Assembly: GCF_041529975.1 (NCBI RefSeq)
Contig: NZ_CP168030.1
Coordinates: 3,658,001 to 3,722,000, forward strand
Direction: 5' to 3'
Length of the DNA: 64,000 bases
DNA from: Microbacterium maritypicum
GTDB lineage: Bacteria > Actinomycetota > Actinomycetes > Actinomycetales > Microbacteriaceae
Made by a program: the position numbers and the translations under genes. The number at the start of each line of letters is the position of its first letter. The stretch's first letter is position 1. The notes beneath the pieces were generated by a model. The model had not been told where the DNA came from. It saw only the letters and a list, made by a program, of their open reading frames with translations, and did no database searches. This document shows positions 8,864 through 18,376 of this stretch, piece by piece.

Positions 8864-10383
8864 AGGCCCTGAGCCAGCCGGTAGTAGGCCTGGTTCCAGC
8901 GGACCTGCTTCTGGAACTCGGGCAGCGTGGTGCTGTCGTCGATCACGAGCAGCTCGACCTCGGCCATCTCGGCGAAGTCGCGGAACGCCTCGATCCCGAC
9001 CGCGGTCGACATGACCGTGTGGTGGGCGGCACCGGCGGTGAGCCAGGCGGCGGCGCTCGTGGTGAAGTCGGGCTGCGGCTTCCAGACGGCGCGTCCGACC
9101 GGGAGCTTCGGCAGCGCGGCCCGCGGAGGCACGTTCTCGACCACGTTCGCGGTGAGGCGGAAACGGTCGCGCATGTCACTGAGCGCCACCACGACGGCGG
9201 GGCCGGGATCGGCCGTGAAGACCAGGCGCACAGGGTCGTCCTTGCCGCCGATGCCGAGCGGGTGGATCTCGAGCGTGGGCTTCGCGGAGGTCAGCGACGG
9301 GGAGACCTCGAGCATGTGCGCACCGAGGATCAGCTCATCGCCCGGGGTCATGTCGTAGGTGTAGTCCTCCATCAGGCTCGCGCCGCCGGGCAGACCCGCA
9401 CCCATCACGTTCGCGATGCGCACGAGCACGGCGGTCTTCCAGTCACCCTCGGCACCGAAGCCGTAGCCCTCGGCCATCAGCCGTTGCACCGCGAGGCCCG
9501 GCAGCTGCTTCAGCGCACCGAGGTCTTCGAACGACGTGGTGAACGCACCGAAGCCGCCCTCCTCGAGGAACGACCGCAGCCCGATCTCGATCGCCGCACC
9601 GTCGCGCAGCGACTCGTGCCGCTCGCCACCGCGCCGCAGCTCGGGAACGACCTCGTACAGCTCTTCGTACTCGGCGACGAGCGCGTTGATGTCGGAGGCG
9701 GATGCCGCGGCCACGGCCTCTGCCAGCTCGTTCACGCCCCACGTGTTCACCTGCACACCGAACCGCAGCTCGGCCTCGGTCTTGTCACCCTCGGTCACCG
9801 CGACGAAGCGCATGTTGTCGCCGAAGCGCGCGAGCTTCAGGTCGCGCGAGGCCGCGAGCCCCGCCGCCGCGCGCTGCCAGGTACCGAGCTCGCTGCGCAG
9901 TCGCGGGTCGGACGCATGCCCGACGATCGTCTTGCGCGGCACACCCAGGCGCGTCTGGATGTACCCGAACTCGCGGTCGCCGTGCGCCGCCTGGTTCAGG
10001 TTCATGAAGTCGAAGTCGATGTCGGCCCAGGGCAGCTCGACGTTGGCCTGCGTGTGCAGATGCGCGAGCGGCTTCTGCAGCGCGTCGAGTCCGGCGATCC
10101 ACATCTTCGCCGGACTGAAGGTATGCATCCACGCGACGAGGCCGATCACGCGTTCGTCGGCGTTGGCCTCGAGCGCGGTGCGCTTGATGGCTGCGGCGTC
10201 CGTCAGCACCGGCTTCCAGACGATCCGGACCGGAGCCTCGGGCGACTCGTCGAGCAGCCGCGCGATCTCCTGCGACTGCGCCGCGACCTGCGCGAGCGTC
10301 TCAGGGCCGTAGAGGTGCTGGCTACCGGTGAGGAACCAGACCTCGTAGCCGTCGAGGGAGGTGGTGAGCGGGGTGCGGGTCAT
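8860..10383 (-). CDS. araA: L-arabinose isomerase
   Basis: A 507-residue enzyme converting L-arabinose to L-ribulose in the cytoplasm, close to the usual 500 residues. The N-terminus ([12 protein letters not shown]) is diagnostic of AraA. The metal and catalytic positions known from E. coli AraA are recognisable: the glutamate in SLMEDYTYD, the histidine in GAHMLEV, and a histidine in [14 protein letters not shown] precedes the ATG. It lies between the kinase (9 bases upstream) and galM (4-base overlap), as expected for an arabinose operon. Confidence 0.97.
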   Translation of the reverse strand: MTRTPLTTSLDGYEVWFLTGSQHLYGPETLAQVAAQSQEIARLLDESPEAPVRIVWKPVLTDAAAIKRTALEANADERVIGLVAWMHTFSPAKMWIAGLDALQKPLAHLHTQANVELPWADIDFDFMNLNQAAHGDREFGYIQTRLGVPRKTIVGHASDPRLRSELGTWQRAAAGLAASRDLKLARFGDNMRFVAVTEGDKTEAELRFGVQVNTWGVNELAEAVAAASASDINALVAEYEELYEVVPELRRGGERHESLRDGAAIEIGLRSFLEEGGFGAFTTSFEDLGALKQLPGLAVQRLMAEGYGFGAEGDWKTAVLVRIANVMGAGLPGGASLMEDYTYDMTPGDELILGAHMLEVSPSLTSAKPTLEIHPLGIGGKDDPVRLVFTADPGPAVVVALSDMRDRFRLTANVVENVPPRAALPKLPVGRAVWKPQPDFTTSAAAWLTAGAAHHTVMSTAVGIEAFRDFAEMAEVELLVIDDSTTLPEFQKQVRWNQAYYRLAQGL

Positions 10384-10392
10384 GAACGGTCC

Positions 10393-11976
10393 TTACAGGG
10401 ATTCGACGGCGGCGGCCTCGATGGCCAGGCCCGCTCGGTAGCGGTCGAGATAGGCGGAGAACCCGGCGACATCGGCCGGGTCGGGGTCGGCGGTGCTGAG
10501 GGATGCCGTGGCGAACACCCGCTGGTCGAGGTAGTCCGCCAGCGCGAGGTCGTCGGCATGAGCGAGGTACGAGGCGAGCACGGCGATGCCCCACGCGCCA
10601 CCCTCGGCGGCGAGCTCGCCGACGGCGACCGGAGCATCGAGCGCACCGGCGAGGAAGCGCTGGGCGACCCCGGCCGTGCGGAACATGCCTCCGTGCGCGA
10701 ACATCCGGTCGAGCTGCACACCCTCCGCCGCGAGCACCTGCATGCCGAGCGCGAGCGTGCCGAACACGCCGTAGACCTGGGAGCGCATGAAGTTCGCGAG
10801 CGTGAGCGCGCTGTCGGGGGTGCGCACGAACAGCGGACGCCCCTCGATCAGGCCGGCGATCGGCTCGCCGGCGAGGTGGTTGTAGGCGAGGAGGCCACCG
10901 GCATCCGCTTCGCCCTCGAGCGCCTCGCGGAACAGGACGTCGAACGCGGCATCGTCGTCGATCGGCTGACCGGCCGCGGCGGCGAAGCGCGTGAACAGCC
11001 CCGCCCAGGCCGCGAGCTCGCTGGCGCCGTTGTTGCAGTGCACCATGGCCACGGCGTCGCCCGCCGGCGTGGTCACGAGGTCGAGCTCATGGTGCACCTC
11101 GGCCAGCGGATGCTCCAGCACGACCATCGCGAAGATGCTCGTGCCCGCGCTCACGTTGCCGGTGCGCGGGGCGACGGAGTTCGTCGCGACCATGCCCGTT
11201 CCCGCATCACCCTCGGGCGGACACAGCGGGATGCCGGGGCGCAGCGCGCCGCTCGCGTCGAGGAGGGCGGCACCGTCTGCGGTGAGCATGCCGGCTGCGG
11301 CCCCGGCGGGGAGCACGCTCGGCAGGAGCTGAGCCGCCGGTGCGGGCAGACGCTCGCCGGCGAGCGTGTCGTAGGCGTGCAGCATCCGCGCGTCGTAGTC
11401 ACCGGTCGCGGCATCGATCGGGAACATGCCCGAGGCGTCGCCGACCCCGAGCACCCGCTCGCCGGTGAGGCGGTGGTGCACATAGCCGGCGAGGGTGTTA
11501 ACGCTCGCGACCCGGGCGAGATGCGGCTCGGCGTCGAGCACGGCCTGGTGCAGGTGCGCGATCGACCAGCGCAGCGGGATGTTCACGCCGAACAGCTCCC
11601 CCAGCTCGGCGGAGGCCGCGCCCGTGCTGGTGTTGCGCCAGGTGCGGAACGGCACGAGCAGCTCGCCGGACGCGTCGAACGCCAGGTAGCCGTGCATCAT
11701 GGCCGAGACCCCGATGGCGCCGAACGTGTCGGGACGGATGCCGTGGCGCTCCTGCGCATCGTCGACCAGAACCGCATACGCCGCCTGGAGGCCGCGCCAC
11801 ACCTCGTCGATCGCATAGGTCCAGCGGCCGTCTTCGAGGCGGTTCTCCCACGGGAACGAGCCCGTGGCGAGGACCTCGGTCGCGTCGGAGCCGATCAGGC
11901 AGGCCTTGATGCGGGTCGAGCCCAGCTCGATGCCGAGGCTCGTACGCCCCTCGCGGATGTCGTCGCGCGCACTCAT
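10393..11976 (-). CDS. araB: FGGY-family carbohydrate kinase, probable L-ribulokinase
   Basis: A 527-residue FGGY sugar kinase with the N-terminal phosphate-binding motif LGIELGSTRIKACLI, a second FGGY_C domain, and the late block EGGAWGIAVLA that closes the nucleotide site. Its place between araD and araA makes phosphorylation of L-ribulose the natural role. The sequence is not of the classical E. coli AraB type; it looks closer to the xylulokinase-like kinases that actinobacteria use in this position, so the substrate is inferred from context. Its ATG overlaps the araD stop by four bases. Confidence 0.85.
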   Translation of the reverse strand: MSARDDIREGRTSLGIELGSTRIKACLIGSDATEVLATGSFPWENRLEDGRWTYAIDEVWRGLQAAYAVLVDDAQERHGIRPDTFGAIGVSAMMHGYLAFDASGELLVPFRTWRNTSTGAASAELGELFGVNIPLRWSIAHLHQAVLDAEPHLARVASVNTLAGYVHHRLTGERVLGVGDASGMFPIDAATGDYDARMLHAYDTLAGERLPAPAAQLLPSVLPAGAAAGMLTADGAALLDASGALRPGIPLCPPEGDAGTGMVATNSVAPRTGNVSAGTSIFAMVVLEHPLAEVHHELDLVTTPAGDAVAMVHCNNGASELAAWAGLFTRFAAAAGQPIDDDAAFDVLFREALEGEADAGGLLAYNHLAGEPIAGLIEGRPLFVRTPDSALTLANFMRSQVYGVFGTLALGMQVLAAEGVQLDRMFAHGGMFRTAGVAQRFLAGALDAPVAVGELAAEGGAWGIAVLASYLAHADDLALADYLDQRVFATASLSTADPDPADVAGFSAYLDRYRAGLAIEAAAVESL

Positions 11977-12692
11977 CGACGGGTGTCCTCGGTCTGGCCG
12001 TAGACGTTCTGATAGCGGTCGAACAGGCTGTCGATCGCGGCCTGCGGAATCGGGATGAGCGGTCCGGCCTCGCGGGCGAGATGCACCGTGCGGGCGACGT
12101 CCTCGACCATGACCGCGGCCTTCACGGCATCCTCCGCATCCGCCCCGATCGTGAACGGACCGTGGTTCTGCATGAGCACCGCCCGGGAGCGGTGACCGCG
12201 GAGCGTCTCGACGATGCCGCGTCCGATCGAGTCGTCGCCGATGATCGCGAACGGGCCGATCGGGACGGGCCCGCCGAACTCGTCGGCCATCGCGGTGATG
12301 ACGCAGGGGATCTCCTCGCCCCGCGCCGCCCAGGCGACGGCGTACGTCGAGTGTGTGTGCACGACCCCGCCGACGGTCGGCATGTGCCGGTAGACGTAGG
12401 CGTGCGCCGCGGTGTCGCTCGACGGGGAACGGTCACTGCCGGGCGTGCCGGGGATCACGTTGCCGTCGAGGTCGCACAGGATCATGTTCGAGGCGGTGAG
12501 GTCGTCGTAGCTCACACCGCTGGGCTTGATCACGAAGAGGTCGGCGCCGGGCACGCGGCCCGAGATGTTGCCGCCGGTCCAGACGACCAGTCCGTAGCGG
12601 ACCAGTTCGCCGTGCAGACGCGCCACATCCGCGCGGACGGTCGCGATCGCGTGCTCGATGTCGGGTTCGAAGGTGGGGGCGTCGTCGCTCAC
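11973..12692 (-). CDS. araD: L-ribulose-5-phosphate 4-epimerase
   Basis: A 239-residue class II aldolase-fold enzyme that converts L-ribulose 5-phosphate to D-xylulose 5-phosphate. It shows the phosphate-binding segments (GGNISGR, KPSGVSY, SSDTAAH), the zinc histidines in HTHSTYA, and the third zinc histidine in MQNHGPF. A GTG start at 12692 is supported by GAGG six bases upstream; an open frame extends further but crosses the operator and loses family similarity. It is the first gene of the araD-araB-araA-galM operon. Confidence 0.95.
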   Translation of the reverse strand: MSDDAPTFEPDIEHAIATVRADVARLHGELVRYGLVVWTGGNISGRVPGADLFVIKPSGVSYDDLTASNMILCDLDGNVIPGTPGSDRSPSSDTAAHAYVYRHMPTVGGVVHTHSTYAVAWAARGEEIPCVITAMADEFGGPVPIGPFAIIGDDSIGRGIVETLRGHRSRAVLMQNHGPFTIGADAEDAVKAAVMVEDVARTVHLAREAGPLIPIPQAAIDSLFDRYQNVYGQTEDTRR

Positions 12693-12721
12693 AGCTGCCT
12701 CAGGGTTCGCATCCGGCCACT

Positions 12722-12733
12722 GTGACCGGTCAC
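12722..12733. promoter_or_regulatory. Perfect palindrome upstream of araD, probable operator
   Basis: GTGACCGGTCAC is a perfect 12-base palindrome 30 bases before the araD start, with a further half-site (TGTCACGG) at about 12741. The centre CCGG fits a LacI-family operator. The LacI encoded at 12924-13934 is the obvious candidate regulator of the arabinose operon. Confidence 0.6.
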
Positions 12734-12844
12734 GGAAGTCTGTCACGGGAGGTCGCGGCCCGTCAAGGCTCGCCCCCTGCCCCGCCCCTCCTCTCGCCGG
12801 GTGCACGGGAAGCTGCCGAGCGCACCGGAAGTTCACGCCAGCAA

Positions 12845-12875
12845 GCCGTGCACTCGACAACAGGCCGTGCACTCG
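12845..12875. repeat. Short direct repeat in araD upstream region
   Basis: GCCGTGCACTCG occurs twice, at 12845-12856 and 12864-12875, with a 19-base period, between araD and the LacI gene. A G-rich tract (GGGCGGGG units) follows up to the LacI stop. No function is evident. Confidence 0.5.
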
Positions 12876-12923
12876 GCGACGGGGAACGGGCGGGGTGCGG
12901 GCGGGGAGCGGGCGGGGCGGGGG

Positions 12924-13934
12924 TCAGCGGGGCGGGGCGACGGAGGCGCGGGAGACCAGCACCGGCGCCACGGGGGCGAGAGCGGATGCGGCGGCAGCGG
13001 TTCCGTCGATCGCGGCGGCGACGGCCCGACGCGCGAGCTCCTCGAAGTCCTGCCGCACGGTGGTGAGCGGCGGCCAGTAGTACGCGGCATCCGGCGCATC
13101 GTCGAACCCGACCACGCTGACGTCGCCCGGAACCGTGAGCCCCGCCTCGTGCAGGGCGCTCAGCAGCCCGAGCGCCATCTGATCGTTCGCCGCGAACACC
13201 GCCGTGACCCCAGAGTCGCGAACCGCCTCGACCGCCGCGTACCCCGATCCGGCCGACCAGTCCCCCGCGATCACCGGCCCCGGCGTCAACCCGCGAGCGG
13301 CGAGTTCCGCGGCGAAACCCTCGGCGCGCGACTCCGCCTCGAGCCAGTCCGCAGGTCCCGCGAGATGCGCGATGCGGGTGTGTCCGGCATCGGCGAGCGC
13401 GGCGACCGCCAACCGTGCACCCGCCGCCTGATCCACCGAGAGTCCCGTCGTACCGAGGCCGGCGGAGTGCAGTGTCACGACCGGCACGTCGATGCGCAGC
13501 GCGGCGAGCGCCTCCAGCGTCTGGGCGTGGGGGGCGACGACGACGATCCCCTCCACCCCCTGCACGACGAGGTGGTCGACCGCCGCGACGACGGCTCCGA
13601 CATCCGCCGCATCCGCGAAGGCCGCGCTCACCCAGTACCCGGCTTCGCGGGCCGAAGCCTCCAGCGCGGCGAGGCTGCGCGAGGGCCCGTACTGCAGCGC
13701 ATCCGAGGCCAGAGCCCCCAGGGTCCGCGAGCGCCGGGTGCCGAGTGCACGGGCGGCGTTGTTCATGCGGTAGCCGAGCTCCGCCATCGCGGCGACCACG
13801 CGCTCCTTGGTGTCGGTGGCGACGTCGGGGTGGTCGTTCAGCACCCGCGACACGGTCTGCCGGGACACGCCTGCGCGGGCGGCGACGTCGCGGACGCCGA
13901 CGGATCGGCTGCGGCCGCTGCTCGTGTCACTCAC
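12924..13934 (-). CDS. LacI-family regulator, probable repressor of the arabinose operon
   Basis: A 336-residue LacI repressor with helix-turn-helix SVGVRDVAARAGVSRQTVSRVL and the effector-domain blocks TRIAHLAGP, AVFAANDQMALG and VVGFDDAPDA. It resembles the LacI at 27736-28755 more than the others in the window (shared GP-DWL and PPLTTVRQDF blocks). The GTG start at 13934 has no Shine-Dalgarno sequence but a TACACT box 7 bases upstream, pointing to a leaderless messenger; the long open frame further upstream runs antisense to the SDR gene and is not coding. It lies directly upstream of araD in the same direction. Confidence 0.9.
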   Translation of the reverse strand: MSDTSSGRSRSVGVRDVAARAGVSRQTVSRVLNDHPDVATDTKERVVAAMAELGYRMNNAARALGTRRSRTLGALASDALQYGPSRSLAALEASAREAGYWVSAAFADAADVGAVVAAVDHLVVQGVEGIVVVAPHAQTLEALAALRIDVPVVTLHSAGLGTTGLSVDQAAGARLAVAALADAGHTRIAHLAGPADWLEAESRAEGFAAELAARGLTPGPVIAGDWSAGSGYAAVEAVRDSGVTAVFAANDQMALGLLSALHEAGLTVPGDVSVVGFDDAPDAAYYWPPLTTVRQDFEELARRAVAAAIDGTAAAASALAPVAPVLVSRASVAPPR

Positions 13935-13941
13935 GCCGACG

Positions 13942-13947
13942 AGTGTA
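13942..13947 (-). promoter_or_regulatory. -10 box for leaderless LacI messenger
   Basis: TACACT on the minus strand, 7 bases before the GTG at 13934, with no ribosome binding site between. Transcription would begin at or next to the start codon. Confidence 0.45.
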
Positions 13948-13991
13948 CGACGCCCGGTCCACTTGGCCCGCCGCCGTGGCACTCTGGTGAC

Positions 13992-14837
13992 ATGCGCATC
14001 GCTCTCACCGGCTCCTCCGGCAAGCTCGGCCGCGTCGTCGCCCGCGAACTCCGCGCGAACGGCTACGACGTCATCGGCATGGACCTCACCGGCACCCGCG
14101 GCCCCGACTTCGTGCAGGTCGACCTGACCGACTACGGCCAGGTCGTCGACGCGTTCACGGCGGTCGGCGACAGGCACGACGGCATCGACGCGGTGGTGCA
14201 CCTCGGGGCGATCCCGGCCCCCGGCATCCGCACCGACGTCGCGACCTTCCACAACAACATGCCGGCCACGTTCAACGTGTTCTGGGCGGCCGTGCGCCTC
14301 GGCATCCGACGCATCGTGTACGCGTCGAGCGAGACGGTGCTCGGGCTGCCGTTCGACGTGCCGCCGCCCTACGTGCCGGTCGACGAGGACTATCCCGCGC
14401 GCCCCGAATCCGTGTACTCGCTCGTGAAGACGCTCGAGGAGCAGCTCGCGACCGAGCTCGTGCGCTGGAACCCCGATCTGTCGATCACGGCCCTGCGGTT
14501 CTCGAACGTGATGGTCCCCGAGGACTACGCCGAGTTCCCCTCGTTCGACGCCGACGCCCTCGGGCGCAAGTGGAACCTGTGGGGCTACATCGACGCCCGC
14601 GACGGCGCCCAGGCGGTGCAGCGGGCGCTGGAGGTCGCGGCCCCGGGATTCGACAGGTTCATCATCGCCGCGGCCGACACCGTGATGTCGCGGCCCAACG
14701 ACGAACTGCTCGCCGAAGTGTTCCCCGACGTGCCGAAGCGCCGCGAGTTCGGCCCGAACGAGACGCTGCTGTCGATCGACCGGGCGCGCCGCGTGCTCGG
14801 CTACGACCCGCAGCACTCCTGGCGCGACCACGTGTGA
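13992..14837 (+). CDS. NAD(P)-dependent epimerase/dehydrogenase, extended SDR family
   Basis: A 281-residue Rossmann-fold protein. The glycine motif TGSSGKLG opens the protein and the catalytic YSLVK (Tyr-x-x-x-Lys) lies near residue 143 after the SSETVLG serine. Overall it resembles the uronate dehydrogenase/UDP-sugar epimerase branch, including the late WGYIDARDGAQAV and LGYDP-SWRDH blocks. It is divergent from the arabinose LacI with only 57 bases between starts, and may be leaderless (CACTCT 6 bases before ATG). A role in oxidising or epimerising a sugar or sugar acid is likely, but the substrate is not determined. Confidence 0.85.
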   Translation: MRIALTGSSGKLGRVVARELRANGYDVIGMDLTGTRGPDFVQVDLTDYGQVVDAFTAVGDRHDGIDAVVHLGAIPAPGIRTDVATFHNNMPATFNVFWAAVRLGIRRIVYASSETVLGLPFDVPPPYVPVDEDYPARPESVYSLVKTLEEQLATELVRWNPDLSITALRFSNVMVPEDYAEFPSFDADALGRKWNLWGYIDARDGAQAVQRALEVAAPGFDRFIIAAADTVMSRPNDELLAEVFPDVPKRREFGPNETLLSIDRARRVLGYDPQHSWRDHV

Positions 14838-14885
14838 CGCCGGCAGCGTCGGAGACGCCGAGCCTGCCGAAGGATCTCGAACGGG

Positions 14886-15914
14886 TCAGCGCCGGGCGAT
14901 GGTCGACCCGCGGATCACCAGGCGCACGGGCAGATGGTGCGAGCCCTCACCGATGTCGACGCCGTCGATCGCGTCGAACACGCGCTGCGCCGCCTGACGC
15001 CCGAGCTGCTGCAGGTTCGCGTCGATGCTGGTCAGCTCCGGGCGGGCGTTGGTCGCCAGCACCTCCCAGTTGTCGTAGCCGATGACGGCGAGGTCGTCGG
15101 GCACCGAGCGCCCGAGATCCCGCGCCGAGTCGAGTACACCGCGCGCGATCTGGTCGGACCCGCAGAACACCGCATCGATGTCCGGGTGCCGCTGCAGCAG
15201 CAGCGCTCCGGCATCCCGACCCCAGTGCTCGGTCCATTCCGAGAGCATCGGATCGCCGACGAACTCAAGTCCGGCTTCGGCGAGCGCCGACCGGGCACCG
15301 GCGAGACGATCCTGCGCCGCGGCGTAGGAGGGCTCACCTGAGATGTGCGCGATGCGTCGGCGCCCGCACGAGAGCAGATGCTCGATCGCGAGGCGCCCTC
15401 CCGCATAGTTGTCGGGAGTGAGGGACAGGTCACGCGGATCGTCGGACGGCGCGTACGCGTACACGACCGGAACCGGGATGTCCTGCCCGAGCGAGGGACG
15501 CGGGTCGGTCTGCCGTCCGACGACGATGATGCCGTCGACGCGTCGGCTCAACAGCTCTTTCAGGTGATGCTGCTCGCGGAACGCGTCGCCGCGGGCGTCG
15601 CAGAGGAACACGTTGATGCGCCCCGCACCGAAGGCGTCTTCCGCCCCCATGAGGATCGGGATCATGAAGCGGCCTTCTAGGTCGCTGGTGAGCAGTCCCA
15701 CCGTGCCGGTGCGTCCGGCGAGCAGTCCTCGGGCCATCGCATTCGGGGTGAACGCGAGCTCTGCGGCGGCGGCCACGACGCGGGCCTTGGTGGCCGCTGC
15801 GACATCACCGCGGTCGTTGAGCGCTTTCGACGCCGTGGCGATCGAGACACCGGCATGCCGTGCCACGTCGCTGAGCGTCGCCGCCTTGCCCGCCATGTCG
15901 CCGCTGCTGACCAT
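14886..15914 (-). CDS. LacI-family transcriptional regulator of the GH127 cluster
   Basis: A 342-residue LacI repressor; helix-turn-helix TLSDVARHAGVSIATASKAL, then the effector domain with GLLTSDLEGRF, RRIAHISG and VIGYDNWEV. The ATG at 15914 follows AGGGGGCGAG; an internal ATG 18 bases later is possible. It is divergent from a binding protein, two permeases and a GH127 enzyme. Two TTTCGAAA palindromes in the shared promoter region (15985 and 16007) are its likely binding sites. It is convergent with the SDR gene, 48 bases apart. Confidence 0.92.
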   Translation of the reverse strand: MVSSGDMAGKAATLSDVARHAGVSIATASKALNDRGDVAAATKARVVAAAAELAFTPNAMARGLLAGRTGTVGLLTSDLEGRFMIPILMGAEDAFGAGRINVFLCDARGDAFREQHHLKELLSRRVDGIIVVGRQTDPRPSLGQDIPVPVVYAYAPSDDPRDLSLTPDNYAGGRLAIEHLLSCGRRRIAHISGEPSYAAAQDRLAGARSALAEAGLEFVGDPMLSEWTEHWGRDAGALLLQRHPDIDAVFCGSDQIARGVLDSARDLGRSVPDDLAVIGYDNWEVLATNARPELTSIDANLQQLGRQAAQRVFDAIDGVDIGEGSHHLPVRLVIRGSTIARR

Positions 15915-15955
15915 CTCGCCCCCTGAACGTTTCTGAAAGGTTATCGGAGCGATGC

Positions 15956-15985
15956 TTGACCGCCGCGCTTCATTCACGATATACC
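15956..15985 (+). promoter_or_regulatory. Promoter of the GH127 importer operon
   Basis: TTGACC (15956-15961) and TATACC (15980-15985) are 18 bases apart, one of the better -35/-10 pairs in the window. The operator palindrome begins at the end of the -10 box, where a repressor would block initiation. Confidence 0.55.
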
Positions 15986-16014
15986 TTTCGAAAGCGGTTT
16001 CGGAGTTTTCGAAA
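15985..16014. promoter_or_regulatory. Two LacI-type operators
   Basis: CTTTCGAAAG (15985-15994) is a perfect palindrome and TTTCGAAA recurs at 16007-16014, 20 bases further, two turns of the helix. They lie just downstream of the predicted promoter of the binding-protein operon and are likely bound by the LacI at 14886-15914. The same core appears at 38291-38302 in front of another importer. Confidence 0.6.
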
Positions 16015-16086
16015 TTGCACCTCAGCTCGACACTGCCGTCGCTCGCCGACCGCATCCACTCACCGAAGAGTCCTGGAGGCAATCCC

Positions 16087-17385
16087 ATGCACACCACCCG
16101 ACGCCGTGCGTTCCGCCGCACGGCCACCATCCTCGCCGTCACCGGCCTGCTCGCCGTCCCGCTCGCGGGCTGCGCAGCCGGCGACGACACCGCCGGCCCG
16201 AGCGAGGAGATCCCCGCGGAAGGCGTCGACGACGGTTCGACGCTGACGCTCTGGACCCGCGCTCCCATCGAGCGCCAGGCCAAGCTGCTCGTCGATGCCT
16301 ACAACGACTCGCACGAGAACCAGGTCGAGCTCACGGTCGTCCCGAACGACGACTACGTCGCCAAGGTCGGCGCGGCCGCCGGATCCGGAGGGCTGCCCGA
16401 CCTCTTCGCCGCCGACATCGTCTACGTGCCCAACTGGGCGCAGCAGGGGCTCTTCGCCGACCTGTCCGAGCAGATCGACGGCCTCGACTTCAAGGACGAG
16501 ATCAATCAGGGCCATCTCGACGCCGGCACCGTCGACGACAAGGAGTACGTGCTGCCGTTCGCGCTCGACCTCTCGATGCTGTTCTGGAACAAGGAGCTGT
16601 TCGCCGAGGCCGGCCTCGACCCCGAGAAGGCGCCGGCGACGCTCGAAGAGTTCTCCGAGGCCGCGCAGGCGGTGCAGGCTCTGAACAAGCCCGACACCTA
16701 CGGCACCGCCACGGGTCTGAACTGCGGCGGCTGCCTGGTCTTCACCTGGTTCCCCTCGGTCTGGGCCTCGGGCGAAGAGGTCATGAGCGACGACGGCACC
16801 GAATCGCTGCTGAACGGCGACGCGGCTCAGGCTGTGTACGACACCTGGGCCGAGCTGGAAGAGGCGGGCGCGGTGCTTCCGAGCTCCACCGACGAGACCG
16901 GCCCGACGTGGACCGCGGCCTTCAGCGAGGGCAAGGTCGGCGTGATGCCGTTCCCGGCGACGCTCCTCCCCTCGCTGGAGTTCGACGCGGGCGTGGCCGG
17001 CATCCCGGGTGTCGACGGCGGCGTCTCGACGTTCGTCGGCGGCGACGGCATCGGCATCTCGAAGGACTCGAAGCAGTCCGCGCAGGCCTGGAACTTCCTC
17101 GACTGGATGATGTCCGAGGAGGCACAGGTCGAGGTGCTCGCCAAGGACGGCAACGCGGTCTCACGCGGCGACCTCGCCGACAACGAGTACGCGGCGGCCG
17201 ACCCCCGCCTGGTCACGATCAACGAGGTCGCGGCGCAGGGCAGCACACCCGTGGCTCTGAACTTCCAGCAGGCGTTCAACGCGCCGGGCAGCCCGTGGCT
17301 CACGCTCGTGCGCAACCGGGTGCTGAACGGCGAGGACTCCGTCGACGCCGACAACGACGAGATCACCGCCATCCTCGGGCAGTGA
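16087..17385 (+). CDS. Sugar ABC transporter substrate-binding lipoprotein (GH127 cluster)
   Basis: A 432-residue family 1 solute-binding protein. The ATG at 16087 has GGAGG 7 bases upstream. The signal peptide is basic (MHTTRRRAFRRT) and ends in the lipobox PLAGC, so the protein is membrane-anchored. Family blocks include LTLWTRAPIERQAK at the mature N-terminus and a Trp-rich ligand face. It opens an operon with two permeases and a GH127 beta-L-arabinofuranosidase, so an arabino-oligosaccharide is the likely ligand (inference from context). Confidence 0.92.
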   Translation: MHTTRRRAFRRTATILAVTGLLAVPLAGCAAGDDTAGPSEEIPAEGVDDGSTLTLWTRAPIERQAKLLVDAYNDSHENQVELTVVPNDDYVAKVGAAAGSGGLPDLFAADIVYVPNWAQQGLFADLSEQIDGLDFKDEINQGHLDAGTVDDKEYVLPFALDLSMLFWNKELFAEAGLDPEKAPATLEEFSEAAQAVQALNKPDTYGTATGLNCGGCLVFTWFPSVWASGEEVMSDDGTESLLNGDAAQAVYDTWAELEEAGAVLPSSTDETGPTWTAAFSEGKVGVMPFPATLLPSLEFDAGVAGIPGVDGGVSTFVGGDGIGISKDSKQSAQAWNFLDWMMSEEAQVEVLAKDGNAVSRGDLADNEYAAADPRLVTINEVAAQGSTPVALNFQQAFNAPGSPWLTLVRNRVLNGEDSVDADNDEITAILGQ

Positions 17386-17465
17386 TCCTCCCGGCGGGCG
17401 GTGCCATGACGCGCCGCCCGCCGCTCCCCTCGACAAAGCGACAGCCTCCGACGAAAGAGAACCCG

Positions 17466-18371
17466 ATGACCTCGACCGCACCCCCGCTGCGCCGCCGACG
17501 CGCGCGCACCGGATTCGGCGGCCCCGTGCAGGGGTGGCTGTACGCCGCCCCCACCGCGATCTTCGTGGCGCTGCTGTTCGTGGTCCCGCTGATCCTCGTG
17601 CTGCAGATGTCGGCATCCGACTGGCCGCTGCTCAGCGGGAACCAGGGGTTGAACTTCCCCGAGAACTACGTGGATGCCGTCAATCACCGTCTCTTCTGGG
17701 ACAGCATCCGCTTCACCCTGCTGTACACAGTCATCACCACCGTGCTCCTGATCGGCCTGGGTCTCGGGCTCGCGCTGCTCGTGCAGGAGTCGACCCGCTG
17801 GAAGGGCCTCCTGCGCACGGCGTTCCTGATTCCGAGCGCCCTGGGCCTGGCATCCGCCTCGCTGCTCTTCTACGTGCTGTACTCCCCCATCGCCGGGCCC
17901 TTCGCCGGACTCATGAAGTCGTGGGGCATCACGTTCCTCGGCACCCCCGATGGCGCACTGTGGTCGACGATCTTCCTCATCGTGTGGCGCTTCGCCGGCT
18001 TCTACATGCTGCTGATGCTCGTGGGTCTGCAGGGCATCCCCGACGACATCTACGAGGCCGCGCGCATCGACGGCTCGAGCCGCTGGCAGACCTTCCGCTA
18101 CATCACGGTGCCCCTGCTGAAGCCGACGTTCGCGCTCACGACCGTGATGTGCGTGACCGGGTCGCTCCTCGCGTTCGAGCAGTTCTACATCCTCACCAAG
18201 GGCGGCCCCGACAACAGCACGATGACCGTCGTGCAGCTGATCTACAACGTGGCCTTCCAGGGGCAGAACAGCCTCGGCATCGCCGGCGCCCTCTCGGTGA
18301 TCGTGCTCCTCGCGCTCATCGTCATCAACGTCTTCCAGTTGCGCGCCTTCCGGCGTCCGGATGAGAGCTGA
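17466..18371 (+). CDS. Sugar ABC transporter permease (MalF/UgpA type)
   Basis: A 301-residue inner-membrane permease with six predicted membrane spans and the EAA loop (YEAARIDGSSRWQTF) that contacts the ATPase. The ATG at 17466 is preceded by GAAAGAG; an ATG 60 bases earlier is in frame but would add an unusual Pro-rich tail. It lies between the binding protein and the second permease. No ATPase is in the operon, so a shared MsiK/MsmK-type ATPase is expected. Confidence 0.92.
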   Translation: MTSTAPPLRRRRARTGFGGPVQGWLYAAPTAIFVALLFVVPLILVLQMSASDWPLLSGNQGLNFPENYVDAVNHRLFWDSIRFTLLYTVITTVLLIGLGLGLALLVQESTRWKGLLRTAFLIPSALGLASASLLFYVLYSPIAGPFAGLMKSWGITFLGTPDGALWSTIFLIVWRFAGFYMLLMLVGLQGIPDDIYEAARIDGSSRWQTFRYITVPLLKPTFALTTVMCVTGSLLAFEQFYILTKGGPDNSTMTVVQLIYNVAFQGQNSLGIAGALSVIVLLALIVINVFQLRAFRRPDES

Positions 18372-18376
18372 CCCGC

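Noticed and set aside
9019..12003. 994-codon open frame antisense to araA, araB
   Set aside because: High-GC shadow: its translation is Arg/Val/Asp-rich with no family match, while the opposite strand encodes clear AraA and kinase.
12801..13991. Upstream extension of the SDR frame (plus strand)
   Set aside because: Antisense to a LacI gene, and the SDR glycine motif begins at the ATG at 13992.
13935..14831. Upstream extension of the LacI frame (minus strand)
   Set aside because: Antisense to the SDR gene; LacI homology starts at 13934.
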